64,000 nt of DNA, taken from the NCBI RefSeq assembly GCF_965363235.1, contig NC_134838.1, forward strand, positions 11,626,441 through 11,690,440. The letters run 5' to 3'. Every line of letters starts with the position of its first letter. Within the stretch, counting starts at the first letter, position 1. Positions 1 through 12,437 of the stretch are shown here, in pieces. The stretch is from Mytilus galloprovincialis. Lineage: Eukaryota; Mollusca; Bivalvia; Mytilida; Mytilidae. Both the position numbers and the translations under genes were made by a program. Under the pieces are notes generated by a model. It did not search any database, had not been told where the DNA came from, and was given only the letters and a program-made list of their open reading frames with translations.

Positions 1-69
1 TACTGATGTTATGTTTTACACTTGCTTCTATACAAAGAATTTTTTACCATTAAGGAAGTAACAACTTAC

Positions 70-141
70 CATCATAAACAAGATAAGACTCCTCTGGGCA
101 TGATGTTTTCCCCCATCTAATATACGTCTCGCCTGGGTTGT
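70..141 (-). CDS. Short-chain collagen C4-like paralogue 1, domain exon (partial gene)
   Basis: This 72-bp internal exon encodes the start of the C4-like domain: the motif GETYIRWGKTSCP followed by LVYDG. On the minus strand it has an AG acceptor (142-143) and a GT donor (68-69), and its phase (two bases, 23 codons, one base) is identical to exon 2 of the complete paralogue at 7832-7903. By eye the two exons differ at 5 of 72 bases and the flanking intron sequence is also alike, so the genes are recent tandem duplicates. The large C-terminal exon should lie beyond position 1 and is not in the window. The product is expected to be an extracellular, disulfide-rich protein; the family name is recalled from bivalve annotations and the biochemical role is not known to me. 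Confidence 0.8.
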
Positions 142-3100
142 CTGGAAAAAATAGTACATATGTAATCTCTTATAATCACATTAAGTTTGTGAAAAAAAAT
201 CTTCATTACAATAAAGATAGAAATTTTTTATGTAAAATCAGATTTTACATATAAAAATGTAAAAAAAGAAGATAAGATAAAACTAAAACACATGTCATGC
301 TTTAATATTAAGTTTTCTGTAAATACCACTTATTATTAAATGATATAAGCAAATAATTGCATTGCATAATACGGATAAATCAGCATGTGCAATACTGATG
401 TCGTTGCCCTATAATGAATGAAAATATTTATGTTATGATAATGATAAAAATAACACTTCAACATATTACAGATTGAACGTACGGATAGCAACAAACTCAG
501 AAAACGAAATTACATTACTTTTGTTTCAGAATTTGTTGTACATATTCGTGATTTTGTCTGATTTTTTTTTTTTTTTTTTCTTTTAAAAAAACATAATAAA
601 AATTAGGGTCAGCGTATAAATGGCAGAATTTTGCATACATTGTTAAAAAGTGTGAATAATAAGAAATTTATGAGATAGCATTTTGAAATAAAATATAAGA
701 AGGTAGGTTTTAAATATGTTTTTAGAAACTGAAAAGAGAAAATGGTGTCAACGACCTTGTTTTTTTTTCTAAGGGTCAAATTTGATTTTTTTTTTCATTG
801 CTTAATCCAAAATTTACTATTTGAGTATTCTCCCCTTAAAAACAGAACGTGAACTGCTATTTTGCAATCGAAGAAGGTGGTATACAAACTGTATAGCGAC
901 AGTTAAACATAAACGTACCCAGCGTTACTTTACAGTACTTGTTACTCTTTTAATTTCAAAATAAGTCGGGTACTTTTAACCATTTCAAATTGTTCTTTTT
1001 TAGCAATCAGTATTAAGAATATTATATAAAGGCTCCAGCACCGGAAGAAATAATTCTATATTCATTACTCTTTCCAATGGTTGAGGTCGGCATTCTCCCT
1101 ATTTGGTTCATACAGGTTTACTTGTAATCTTGACAATAGTTATATGTACGCAAATTATTGTGCATTTGTAAATCTCATACAATAACAACAATGACTAAAT
1201 CAGGTTTCAGAATCTAATGTGCTCATTATTATAAGGGTTACAAAGGAAAAATCCTCATATTGTTGTTCTAAATTTCGAAGTCACAAGAAGCCCAGCACAC
1301 AAAAGAATAGATCAGACCTCATTCTAAGTTGAAGACGTCTTAAGTGAAATAAAATGATTTGTTAAAAGTAGTTTAAGTTACAGCCATGATTTGAAGAGAT
1401 CAAATAAAGACTATTAGGAAAGTTTACCTATAAATATTGTCAAAATCCGAACGATCATTAAACTGTAAAATATTTTATAACAAACCTCTGAGTGCATTAT
1501 CATTGCAGCTACTTATGTATCATTATGCCAATAATAAGGATTTCTGTATATATTATATGAATACACGAACAGTCCGAAATAGAAAAAAAGTATTCAAAAT
1601 AAATAACCAGGTAAGTGTAAAAATATCAATTTATACACCTGAGGGACGGACATCTTTAAATGCCATCCACAAAGCTCATAGAGAAACTCGGTAAATGAAA
1701 TGGAATACAAGAATGTTTATGTATAACAGTATAAAGCCGGCCTCCCCTTTTTACAGTAAACATATGTCTATTTAATTTATTGTTATTATATAATATAAGG
1801 GATAGCTGTAAAAGAGAAGTTCAATGCTGAAAGTACCACAATCATTTCAATTTGTTATCCTGTCTCAAAGAGTGACTACTATTCATATTCACGGTAGATA
1901 TGTGTATTTCAAGAAGTTCTGTTTTACGTGCTTCATCTATAAATGATGTTCTTTGTATTAATACGGTAAATGCTCGTCATTCTTGTTTACGGAAGAATAG
2001 TAGAATATCTGGATACGATCGTCGTGAATTGTCATTATATTTCAATTTCTTGATTAGCTACCCAATTAAACATGTTGAGCATACCTTTGTTATCGCAATA
2101 GTTCGTAGCAGTCCTTTCCAACAATGTAAATCGTATTCATTTCGTATACCCACATCAGATTGGTCCTAGACCAATTTAGAGGTGAAGAAATAAGTCAAAA
2201 CAGAATTCTGGATTCATAGTAAAATTGAGAATGGAAATGGGGAATGTGCCAAAGAGACAACAACCCGACCATAGAAAAAAACAACAGCAGAAGGTCACCA
2301 ACAGGTCTTCAATGTAGCGAGAAATTCCCGCACCTGGAGGCGTCCTTCAACTGGCCCCTAAACAAATATATACTAGTTCAGTGATAATGAACGCCATACT
2401 AATTTCCAAATTGTACACAAGAAACTAAAATTAAAATAATACAAGACTAACAAAGGCCAGAGGCTCCTGACTTGGGACAGGCGCAAAAATACGGCGGGGT
2501 TAAACATGTTTGTGAGATCTCAACCCTCCCCTATAGTGTATTTATCAGTCTACGAAAAAAAATGCAGATGAAGCAAGAAAGAAACTATGCAGTCTTGAAC
2601 ACATCTGACATTTTGCAAAACTCGGTCACTTAAAGTAGACAGGTTGATTACATTATACATATATTTTTTAATCATTTATCTTTGGCCAAATGAAAGTTAT
2701 ATAATATCAAGTTTTGTCACGCAGATTCTTTTCAAGCTGAAGGTTGTGCCAAAATGTCAGATTTGTAAAAATATTTCGTGGAAAATAAAGGCAACAGGGG
2801 TATACCGGTGTTCAAAAGCTTAAACAATATTGCAAGATAAAAAAAACCGTATTACTAACCATGACCGAAGGAAACACAACAACTATAAGAGGAAAACAAA
2901 GAAACAACAGAAACACCGAAGGGCAACAAAAACAAACACGAAAAAGAATAGAGTATATCAATAAAACAAATTAAACGATAGGACTTTCAAAATAAAACGA
3001 GACCATAGCTCTCAAAAATGATTTTAGAAATTTAAAATTAAATTCAGAATTATGACTTCTATGTATATTGCTTAGTTGAAGAAAAATGGATCAGGCAAAA

Positions 3101-4341
3101 CAAATTATGGGTTTATAAAAATAGTCTTAGTCATATGATAAAACACAACATTTTCTTCATTTTGATAAAAACTCAAATGAAACGGTGCTGGACTATATAT
3201 ACAAGTAGCTTGTTATTACACAAAGTTGTTTGTCTACTGTGAATAAAACACAATAGTAGCATTCCGCTGTTAAATAGTCATAAATTGATTTAACTTAAAC
3301 CAATCCACAAAACTAAGGGAAACACATTACATATAAGAGAAAAAAGGAACAATATAAACTCTGAACTGCTACAACAGCCAAAACAACCGCTATATGGCAA
3401 TGTTAAAAATAACGCTAAATGACAATTTTATGTGACAGTAATACAGTAAAAATCAATGCAAGAATACCCAGGACAGAGAAAATCATAAATAAATAATATA
3501 ATAGTACATTTCAAAATAACAACGAACACTGGAAATTAATGAAGGGTTGGGGAGTACACAAATAAAGCACAATATAATTGTGAACTGTGCGTCAACGCCT
3601 CAAAAAATGATTTCACAGGTAAATTTCTGAAAATAGAATATAAATTTAGGAATTAGTTTGTATTGGTGTTACTTGATGTATTTTTTATAAAGTTGCTTTG
3701 AATCATAATTCATATAACTAGGTGGATAATTATCTTTACTTAAACAAAGTCACCAAGATAATTTTTTTATGACTCATTTTTTTTCCTGCAACTGTAATGC
3801 ATGGTTGATTTCCTACAACTGTCAAATTTAAGGGAATGTATTCTACACCTTTTTCGCATGGAAACAAATGTGACGTACTATAATTTGACAGTATTACACA
3901 TTGACACCTTTAAACATTGAAGATAGATCACAACTAATTATGTTATTCATTGATCAAAATATTAAGCTTAAAGGGTAAATCATGTTAGTACAGCGCAGTG
4001 AGCCGAGCAGTGAGCTAGCTTTCATTAGCCTGTAAGTCTTAAACAGATTCACAAGGGATAACTTCGTCATCGCTGCTTCCATTATAATCCTATTCAAATT
4101 GTGATAAATTGATTTATATCAATGTTTTCCTCACAACAATTAGCAAATATGATATGCAAACATGACAAAAAAATAAATTTCACAATGACCCATGAATAAA
4201 GACAACAGTAGTATACCGCTGTTCAGAAGTCATAAATAGATTATGTGGTTTAAACGTAAACTATGCATTAATGTATGATTTATACTATACACCAGTATCA
4301 TGGTATAGCTTGTATGTATTATTGCCTGTTTTCTATTTTAC
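142..4341 (-). other. Probable 4.2-kb intron of paralogue 1, AT-rich
   Basis: No exon-like open frame was recognised on either strand. It contains poly-A/T tracts and one SINE-like repeat (2221-2536). No Gly-X-Y collagen exon was seen. Short open frames at 1437-1694 and 1900-2169 have no recognisable motif or coding character. Confidence 0.45.
2221..2536 (+). repeat. SINE-like interspersed repeat, family S1
   Basis: About 316 bp beginning 'AAAATTGAGAATGG' and ending near 'CTCAACCCTCCCCTATAG'. Related copies lie at 27577-27907 (+, nearly full length), 49455-49725 (+, shorter) and 52612-52898 (minus). Shared landmarks are 'GACAACAACCCGACCATAG', 'GGTCTTCAATGTAGCG' and 'ATACAAGACTAACAAAGGCC'. 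No coding content. I recall this family as abundant in mussels. Confidence 0.75.
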
Positions 4342-4585
4342 CTTTTTTCATCTCATTTATTTCATCACGTGACGCATCAAGTGCATTTCTCGCCGATTCC
4401 AATTCTACTTTCACTTGCGTAAGACTTTTTGTGGTCGACTCTAATTCTTCTTTCACTTTCTTTATTTCATTTCCGTATTGAAGTAACTCGTGTTTTATTT
4501 GGAATCTTTGTTCCACAGTGTGTATATAAAATGCACCAAGCAAAACAAATACAGACATTAGCCAAACAACTAAATAATTCTCCAT
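4342..4585 (-). CDS. N-terminal exon: membrane anchor plus coiled coil, probable exon 1 of paralogue 1
   Basis: The exon opens with MENYLVV and encodes 81 codons plus one base. Residues about 4-21 are hydrophobic (a signal peptide or type II anchor) and residues about 25-81 are rich in Glu and Lys with leucine/valine heptad spacing, so a coiled coil is likely. The frame runs to a good donor (AAAAG|GTAAAA, GT at 4340-4341) in phase 1. That phase fits the acceptor of the 70-141 exon, giving Lys-Asp-Asn-Pro-Gly-Glu across the join. Joining the two is inference: the gap is 4.2 kb and another phase-1 exon could lie between. The paralogue at 7097-8468 has a different, shorter N-terminal exon, so N-termini differ while the domain is conserved. 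Confidence 0.6.
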
Positions 4586-6399
4586 TATCGTTATGTTTCA
4601 TATTATTAGTTAAATTCACGGGTGACTGAATTTTTAAATACTATTTGCACAAAAGTTTAAAGTCCATAAGGGTCTGGTTGGACGGGTCTTCTTCAGATCT
4701 GTATACTTTAACTTGTTAGCATTTTTTTTTCTCATTTCTTTACTTCCTAGTGTAAATGTTAAAGCATCTAATTATTCTTTAATCTTTCTTTGTGTACATG
4801 TATATCCATGTAAATCAATTATTCTTTATTCTACAAACCGCATCCATACCTTTACGTGCTATGAAAAAAAAACGCCTGGGCTAACTGAAATTCTCCCTGG
4901 TTTTCGGGCTTATTCGTGTAAATAAACTCATTATAGATACCAAGACTAAATTTTATATATACGCCAGACGCGCGTTTCGTCTACAAAAGACTCAGCAGTG
5001 ACACTCGAATCCAAAAATGTTAAAAAAAAAAAAGCCAAATTAAGTATGAAGTTGAAGAGCATTGAGATCAAAAATTCCTACAAGTGTTGCCAAATACAGC
5101 TAAGGTAATCTATGCCTGAGGTAGAAAAGCCTTAGTATTTAAAAAAATCAAAATTATTCTTGTCTTTTGGTTTGTTTTTTTTTTTACTTCTTTTATTTAA
5201 CCAAGGCATTGTCAGTTCTTTTTCGACTTACGAGTTTGATTATCCATATGGTTCCAGTGGCTATTCTTTTGTGATATAAACGCGTTTTTTTTTAACAAAA
5301 CAGCTAATTATCAAAGGCAAAATAGTATACACATATAATGGGAAAAAAAATATGAAAAAAGTTACACGAGTAATCGAGTTGTCCATGAAAAAACATGTAG
5401 TGACTTATATGGTCTTGTTAATACTTGAGAGATAAACCTTTTATTTCACTAGGGAAAGCAGGAGAGTTAGTAATGTTTAGTCCAAATGAATAGCCATAAA
5501 CAATAATTAGGCATCACAGCGTTGCTATTTTTGTTTATACACATAGATATTTAAATGAAAGAGGAATTCTATAAAATATGTATTTAAATGAAAGAGAGTT
5601 CTATAAAGTTAGCCAATAAAAGATTTACTATGGAAGAAGGTGTGATTTGTGACCATATTTGCCATCGAATGAAATTATATTTAATGTTTCAAAATCGGAA
5701 TAGAACAAAATTGGTAAACACCAAAGTTTGGACCGCTATTATGACATCTAAAGAATAAAAACTGCGAAAACATGTTTTTGTAAGTAATAAATAATTAAAA
5801 TAACATAAAAACCGAACTCCGAGGAAAATTCAAAGCGTAAAGACACTTATCAGACATATCATATTGGTAAATCAATTTGTGATGCCGTAAATCTTATGTC
5901 AGGTCGATTTCAGTCGTTGTTCATCCGGATAATTCTTTTGAAGCAGTTTTTGTGTAAGGGGCGTACCCTGCTAAAAAGTTCGTATAGCGTAAACATGCAT
6001 GGGCGTAACGCATTAATTGGGATATGTTAAACAGCGACAAAAAGACAGAAAATTCAAAATCAGTCCTCATAAGACCCACAGATGATAGGTAAAATATAAA
6101 CAGTAAGACTGGTCATAAAAAATTTCTACACAGGAAGTTTATTTTGTGCATAACTAATCTTGTTAACAAAAATTGCTCGAGCGTTATGTATAAAATTGAG
6201 AAGTGTTAAGGCCGTACAATTTGGCAGAGTGTATGTTATGTCTTATTGGTATTGTATTCTATCTTCAGCAGTATACTTTTCGACAAGTTGATGAACCAGG
6301 GGTATGTCAAAGAACGTCTCGTTCTTTTTCTAAAAAAAAAATAGGAATATACTAAGACCTTGTTGATAAATATTCAGTATCAACTTCGAAGATAATACA
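4586..6399. other. Intergenic stretch between the two paralogues
   Basis: AT-rich, with no gene seen. It contains one interspersed repeat (4920-5135) and a short direct repeat of 'ATTTAAATGAAAGAG' with its flank (about 5548-5575 and 5581-5607). Confidence 0.5.
4920..5135 (-). repeat. Interspersed repeat, family S2 ('GACGAAACGCGCGTCTGG')
   Basis: The reverse strand carries 'GACGAAACGCGCGTCTGG' followed by a TA-rich tail. Downstream of the CGCG motif in the + reading are 'AGCATTGAGATCAAAAAT' and 'TGCCAAATACAGCTAAGG'. Related copies are at 45140-45255 (minus) and 61341-61540 (plus). No coding content. Confidence 0.65.
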
Positions 6400-6965
6400 A
6401 GATGATTACTGTCATTGTGTAATCGTGCTATTATACATTTTTGTATTTTTGTCTTTCGTTTTTTGTATGTGTGCTGTCTACATGCCTTTTTGGTTTTCTT
6501 TGTTGACAAACTTGACATATTTTATTATTACTATATTCATCCCGTCATTGTGTTTTTGTACTATGGCAGATTTCCGTATTCTTGTCATTCATTTTTTTCT
6601 AATATGCTTTGTCTATATAACTTTTTGTTTTTCTTTCTTGGCATATTTTAGTGATTAAGACTATAATACAATATTGACTGATGTACCCCTTTTTGACATT
6701 TTTACCTATTATGTCTGTTTATTTTGTTCACAATCGCTGTCAATATGAGGGAATTATATGCTACTGTCCTACAAGTGAGAGGTTTAGCTAGGTTTAAAAC
6801 CAGGTTTCATTCACCTTTTCTACATAGGAAAATGAATTTACCAAGTCAGGAATATGTCAGTTGTTATCCATTCGTTTGATGTGTTTCATCTTTGAAATAT
6901 GCCATTTGCTTAGAGAAATTATTCCGTTGAGAATTTCGTTATGTTTATTCTATTACTTTTACAGA
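6400..6965 (+). repeat. Interspersed repeat, family S3 (long mussel-type repeat)
   Basis: A composite repeat whose 3' half includes 'AAACCAGGTTTCATTCACC', 'CCAAGTCAGGAATATG' and 'CATTCGTTTGATGTGTTT'. The same landmarks recur at 8931-9075, 44520-44720, 46880-47010 and, reversed, at 62850-63010. The short hydrophobic open frames here (6415-6658, both strands) fall inside the repeat and are not taken as genes. Confidence 0.6.
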
Positions 6966-7059
6966 TCAGACAACAAATGGCTTAGCATTTCACCTGAGAA
7001 ACAAAATAATTCCATCTGAAAATTTGTAATACAGATAACTTGAAAAAAAAATAATGAAA

Positions 7060-7065
7060 TTTATT
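7060..7065 (-). terminator. Poly(A) signal of paralogue 2
   Basis: AATAAA on the minus strand, about 32 bases after the stop codon of the complete C4-like gene. Position and spacing suit its 3' end. Confidence 0.6.
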
Positions 7066-7096
7066 GTGTTAACATAAATTATTTTTGTCTGGTATT

Positions 7097-8468
7097 TCAC
7101 TTGGAGCAAACAACACAAGTAAGCTCCCTGCCATTAACGTACGGTGGACATTTTAAACTTCCACAAACGGATTCCACTGGATACACGACAGCCTCATCAC
7201 GACCCGAATCCCCACCAGGCACAGATTCCAACTTCTCATCAACACAGATGTATTCTGATGGAGTGCGACCATTTGTACTTGACTGCGACATGAGATATCC
7301 TGAAAATTCCTTATGCCATCCGTCATGACATGTTACTTTACCTGGTACCATCAAAACTGTTGATCTTGTAGACAGACATACAGCACATGGGATATCTTTA
7401 TTGTGAAACGTATTTGGATATGGCTTGTTTTGAGTGATTTCATATTCGATACCATATAGTTTACCTCTCCATGTGTTTTGTCCGTCTTTATAATCTTTCC
7501 ATTCAGGACTCTTTGGTAAACAGAGAATATTTGACCCAGACCCACCAATATTGTGATGCTTTCCAGCAGCATATCCTAAAAGAATATCAAAAAATGTGCA
7601 CGTGCATTTTATTTTTCATAAAAATGATGTTAATTAGAGTTAATATTTTTAAAATTAACTGATATTAAGAAGCTATGGCTTGTTTCGTATAAAAGTATAG
7701 GAAGGGGGTTCTTTTTCATCTTTAAACATAATTTCATAACTACTCAACGTAAATTTTTACAAAAAAAAAATTGTATTGTTTGACACTTTTTATATAAAGA
7801 ACTGTTTGCTATAAATGCAGTTACAACCTACCATCATAAACAAGATTTGACTCCTCTGGACATGATGTTTTCCCCCATCTAATATACGTCTCGCCTGAGT
7901 TTTCTGGAGAAAATGACAGACAATATTTAAGACTTGTACAATAATATGAAATGTTATGTAAAATGCTACATTACAATAAAGATGTTAAGTTTGTTTGTAA
8001 AAAATAAATTTTACAAATAATATTGTAAAAATAAGAGGTAAGATAAAGGTAGAAACATCCATCTATAGGTTATTCGGTAAATACCATTTAGTTAATAAAA
8101 ATCAAAGGATCATAATTACAATTTCTTTACTTTCTACCATTCTATCTACATAAATAAATATTTTATTGTTTATTGAAAGAATGTATTTCAAGATATTGCC
8201 TTTGCTGAATTTCCGTCTATGAAACTGTAAGCAAATACATAGCTATCATTGTATCATATATAAAACTATTCAGAATATCTTTTTCTAAAGCTTAATTTAT
8301 GTGATAAAAGATAAGAAACATACCACCGTTGTGAACATGCATGGATTGTAGATCCTTTAGATTTCTCTCCATCTCTTTTATCAAATGGTTCTTTAAGCAT
8401 CCTGGCTTCCCGGCTCGACAATAAACGTAGGACAAAAGGAAAATCAAAACGATCTTCAACATGATCAT
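7097..8468 (-). CDS. Short-chain collagen C4-like secreted protein, complete three-exon gene (paralogue 2)
   Basis: Exons are 8324-8468, 7832-7903 and 7097-7575 (stop included), joined by GT-AG introns that are both in phase 1; the product has 231 residues. Residues 1-17 form a signal peptide (a second Met at residue 3 is an equally good start). A short charged linker, probably helical, spans about 24-46. The C4-like domain follows, with GETYIRWGKTSC at 52-63, PCAVC at 135-139, GWHKEFSGYLMS at 158-169, VPGG at 191-194 and the C-terminal PPYVNGRELTCVVCSK. Ten cysteines from residue 63 to 229 could form five disulfides. There is no Gly-X-Y collagen repeat. The domain order matches proteins annotated as short-chain collagen C4-like in molluscs (recalled family). 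It is likely extracellular; ligand and role are unknown. The tandem paralogue lies 3' of it. Confidence 0.87.
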
Positions 8469-8930
8469 GTGATATCTATATCAGAAGCCTATAGAAGTAA
8501 GTGTCCTAATACAAATCAGTAGCTCCTTTTGTTCTATGTTGATGAAAAGATTTGCTTATTTATTAGACAACAACAATGTAATACAAAACCTCTAATTTCT
8601 ATTGTGCGTGACTTTTAAATGTCAGCTTTATTTACAATTCTAAGAATTACTGTGCACAGATCCATAATCCCCGAAATCGCAGCTTTTCGTAAAAAGATAT
8701 TGATTTTTCATTAAAAAAAATGGAAATGTAAACAAGCAAAATGCACAGAGTATCAAAAAAAATATTTCTATCAAATAATTGTGTTGCTTAAAAGAAATAT
8801 CTATATTTAAGAAGTAAATGCATATCGTATCATGTCAGAAAAACAAAACGAAAATGTGAAGGGTATCGAGCTAAACGTAGAGTGATAGCAGATGTAATGA
8901 CATACTATGCATCAATTTCTGGGTTTAATC
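8469..8930. other. Upstream region of paralogue 2
   Basis: AT-rich sequence 5' of the start codon on the minus strand. An 'AATAAATA' stretch lies roughly 90 bases upstream of the ATG but I see no convincing TATA/initiator pair. No other gene is visible. Confidence 0.35.
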
Positions 8931-9075
8931 CACAAATTCCTATACTAGGAAATGCTATTACGAAGTCAGAAAAATGACAGTTGTTTTCCATTCGTTAGAT
9001 TTATTTGAGTTTTTAATTTTGCCATGTTATAAATGACCTTCCGTTTTGAATTTCCCTATGAGTTCAGTATTTTTT
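8931..9075 (+). repeat. Family S3 repeat fragment
   Basis: Degenerate match to the S3 3' part ('CATTCGTTAGATTTATTTG', 'GACCTTCCGTTTTGAA'), adjoining the retroelement remnant on its right. Confidence 0.5.
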
Positions 9076-10307
9076 ATATTTAACTTTTTTCTACCTAGAA
9101 AAAGGAGGAAAAGATACCAAAGGGACATTCAAACTAATAAATCGAAAATAGACTGACATTGTCATGGATAAAAACGAAAATAAGAAAAACAGACAAACAA
9201 TAGTACTGAAAACATAACATAGAAAAATAAAGACTAAGCAACACGAACCCATCCAAAAACTGAATGTGATCTGAGATCTCAGATTTTGCTCCACATGTGA
9301 CACCCATCGTGTTTCTCATGTTAGTACAAAGCCGGAAATAAGTCTTATTTAGTAAGTCACATTCGTGAAAAAGGAACGGGAGTGTAGTTACGACATAAGG
9401 AACATATCCGCTATCATCTATGAAACAGATATTCTATAACCGTCAACCAACTCGTGATGGCGTCCGTAATATTTACGAATGAATGATTTCAACTTCACCA
9501 TTTGGAAATCTTGGTTTAATAACTTCCTTGCGAGCAACAATCCTCTATCAAAGAAATCATGATAGGAAATACAAGCCAAAGAATATGATATCAATTTGGA
9601 AATAAATACTCCGAAACCAGGCGCTGCTGGAATGTTGTTACATAGAAATAGAAAATTCACAATAGGGAAACTCAAATCATCTCTTAATTTTGTCTAAAAG
9701 TTTTGTTTCAACCGCCCGTCATTGTCAATTTCTAAATGCAAGCTAAAATATATCTAGATCGATGGTATAGATGCGTTCAACATAGTCACTAAATTTTGAA
9801 TTATTTAGTGAGAGAACATCATCAGTATAGCGGAAAGTTGAGTTAAAGGATAGTGCTAACTTCTTTTCTTTCTTCTTAGAAGTTCCAGTATGAAGTCAGC
9901 CTCCCAAGATAAAAGGAACAAGTCAGCATAAGAGGGGCACAGTTGGTTCCCATGGGAATGCTCGATATTTTGTTGAAAAACACGCCCATCAACCGTAACA
10001 AATATGTTGTCAATCAATGAATTAAGCATCTTGGTAATGTCAGTTTCAGATAATATTCGGTTTGAATCAGAGTGATTTTTCACAAAGTAGGATTTATCCC
10101 TCCCTATGACAAGATACTTGTATCTATGTAAGCCGTTTACGGTATGAAACAAAGAAATACCAACTCTTTCAATTTGTCTTTTAGTTTGGAATGGGTAGAG
10201 TGTAGAAAATTTAAATGTTTTATTTCTATTTCAAGATGAAGGAGTCTTAGATTTATGTACTCTAAAACATCTTTGGATTTTTTTAGTATCCACATCTGAT
10301 TTACGCC
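9076..10307 (-). mobile_element. Penelope-like retroelement remnant (reverse transcriptase)
   Basis: Minus-strand fragments read as one reverse transcriptase in order: HRYKYLVIGRDKSYFVKNHSDS and LIDNIFV (about 10140-10000), ADLFLLSWEADFI (about 9930), the catalytic box RYTDDVLSLN (about 9835), LHLEIDNDGRL (about 9735), then FPIVNFLFLCNNIPAAPGFG and RKYYGRHHELV (9670-9440). These motifs match a retroelement family common in bivalves that I remember as Penelope-like; another non-LTR class is possible. The reading frame is interrupted several times, so the copy is dead. The 5' part is missing and the copy stops where a GC-rich repeat begins (10308). The region 9091-9319 is its 3' tail. The same tail, in better condition, is at 61900-62105. 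Confidence 0.65.
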
Positions 10308-10625
10308 ACCTTTAGAATAGGAACGGTGGGTATGGTTGTCCTGCGAGAGAACGTACTGTGATGGTGATTTGGTCCTGTCAGGTGCTGGTGGGTCCTGATT
10401 CTGTGCTGGTGGGTTTGTTTACATTGTATCAGAACGGCAATAAAACGACAGTTTTGTTGCTTAATTTTTCTCTGATGCGTCATAAGTACCATGCAAAGTA
10501 TATTACAACAATATTATATTGCAAAAGTCGTGCAAGTTCGTTAAACGGAATTGTCCTGACGCTGTGCTGGTGATAAGAAAAACGGTCCTGGTTCTGTGCT
10601 CCTGTGTCCTGGTTCTGTGCCTTTA
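10308..10625 (+). repeat. GC-rich repeat with 'GGTCCTG..TGTGCTGGTG' motif
   Basis: Begins 'GAACGGTGGGTATGG' and continues with 'TTGTCCTGCGAGAGAACGT', then several 20-bp variants of 'GGTCCTGATTCTGTGCTGG'. The terminal about 75 bp reappears, reversed and well conserved, at 43065-43142, and the 20-bp motif reappears at 42695-42760. It is probably one end of a transposable element; the other end was not found. Confidence 0.55.
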
Positions 10626-11939
10626 TATTTTACTTAAAAGTGGCATATTTTCAAGATCATTGATGCTGTACCGTTATTGACTAATTAACTGTTGTCTGCT
10701 TTCTTGAAATTGACATTGTTGTGAATCTGTTTACTGTTATTATGAGAGAAAAAATACCCCTATTTTTTTATTTATTTTTTTTAAATTAACTGTAATCTTA
10801 TTTATTGGCCTGTTAATGGAACCCTTCTTGCCCCCTTTTAAGATAAGAAAATATGTTTACGATTTTCGGGATTACGATCATTTTGCGAGATCACCAAAAT
10901 ACGTTGTAATTTATACAATACTTATATAAAGTAAATGATGTGGTATGTTTGTTGTCAATGGACTTTCCATAAGAAACCAAAGGAAGTATGTGTTAACAAC
11001 CATACGTCATCGTACGACCTTCAACAATAACCCATAAAATAAAAATGTAAAAGGTTTTGCATAAAACTGGAGAGCAAAAATATAGAACAAAAGACTTTCT
11101 GAGCGTTTGAATCATATATCTTTAGCAGCTTAAAACACATTTGTTTGTGAACATATTAGTGCTGACTATAAGAATGACAATAGTATTGCGGGTTTGTTTG
11201 TTTGGTTTCTTTTGGGGGGGGGGGATGGGGCATAAGTTAGAGCGAGGTTACAGTGAAAGTTTTAAGCTTGGAATAGTTTCCCGTAAGATTTAAAAGTTGT
11301 ATTTTAAAAGAAAAATATATCTTATAGCTATTAAGAACCACTTGCTGTATCTGTAAGATTTTTTCATCATAATTTTTTTTGTCTGAACGGTTATCAGGTT
11401 TTTTTTTCGAAAGTTCGATAGAATACTAAAAAATATCACTATTCAATGAAAGGGCAGACTAGAATATGTCAATTTCAAAAATTAAAATACCTCGTAGCTT
11501 CATACTACCAATGGAGTATAAAACAAGTATATAAGTTTAAAAAAAGAAATTCTTAGATTAAACACTTACATTTAACTTTAAAAGGTCATAACAGTTTAAA
11601 ACAATACAAATCTACACACACAAAACTGGCTTAATTTCAACTGGTTATCAACCCGAATCGCTATAAGATCATATATAAGCTCACCTGTGTCGAGGGGTCG
11701 TGTGAGATTCATGTATTGTCTTGGCGTCCGCAATTACAAAAAGATATAATCTGAAATTACTTGACCAAATGTTACCAAATGATTTTTCAAGAGTGAATCT
11801 AGGAAAAACAATATTCATTAACAAACATGACCACTGTCTGTTAAAATGTATTCGAGTTTTTAGTTACAGCCGATTCCATTGAGTATGTAGGCAGGGGTTA
11901 TATCTTTGGTTAGCTTACTTGTTAGCTAAACCGTGAAGT

Positions 11940-12060
11940 CATTGTTAGGTAAGGTATACTACCCTCCTTTCGAAGTAGCCTGGTCCTACAGACAGAAAGA
12001 TGTGTCATTTGTCGGACTAGTCTACTCTTAAAGAAGGGTAGTTTACATAACCTAACAATG
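11940..12060. repeat. 121-bp imperfect hairpin
   Basis: The left end 'CATTGTTAGGTAAGGTATAC' pairs with the reverse complement of the right end ending 'CATAACCTAACAATG'; about 33 bases per arm match with a few differences. No clear target duplication was found, so it may be a small MITE or a single hairpin. Confidence 0.5.
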
Positions 12061-12437
12061 TCTTTTCTGTTCTGCAAGCAAGATAACCAAGGATATTCCC
12101 TTTGTCTACACACTCATTGAAATCGGCTTTAATATTGAAAAAGTTCAACCAATTAGGCCAAAACTTACCGAGTAAAAAAAAATCAAAAGGCCAATGTCTA
12201 TCTACCTTGCACATTTCAGAAAATTCATATCAGATAACGAAACTGGGTCCAGCAACATTTATAAGCAATTTAAGATTTTGACCCTCACAGTTTCCATTCA
12301 CCACAAATATTCTCGTTACAACGAATCATTTTAAATACAAAAATACCAGTTGCAGCCTTTTGTTACTATACTATATATAAAAATATTAATTTTCGCGAAC
12401 CATTTAGGTCACGGAAATTCCAAAATATGGCATCAGT

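Noticed and set aside
1437-2169. Two plus-strand open frames (85 and 89 codons)
   Set aside because: No motif, no splice or promoter context; they lie in what is probably an intron of the opposite-strand gene.
6330-6658. Hydrophobic open frames on both strands suggesting small membrane proteins
   Set aside because: They lie within an interspersed repeat and their hydrophobicity reflects T-rich sequence.
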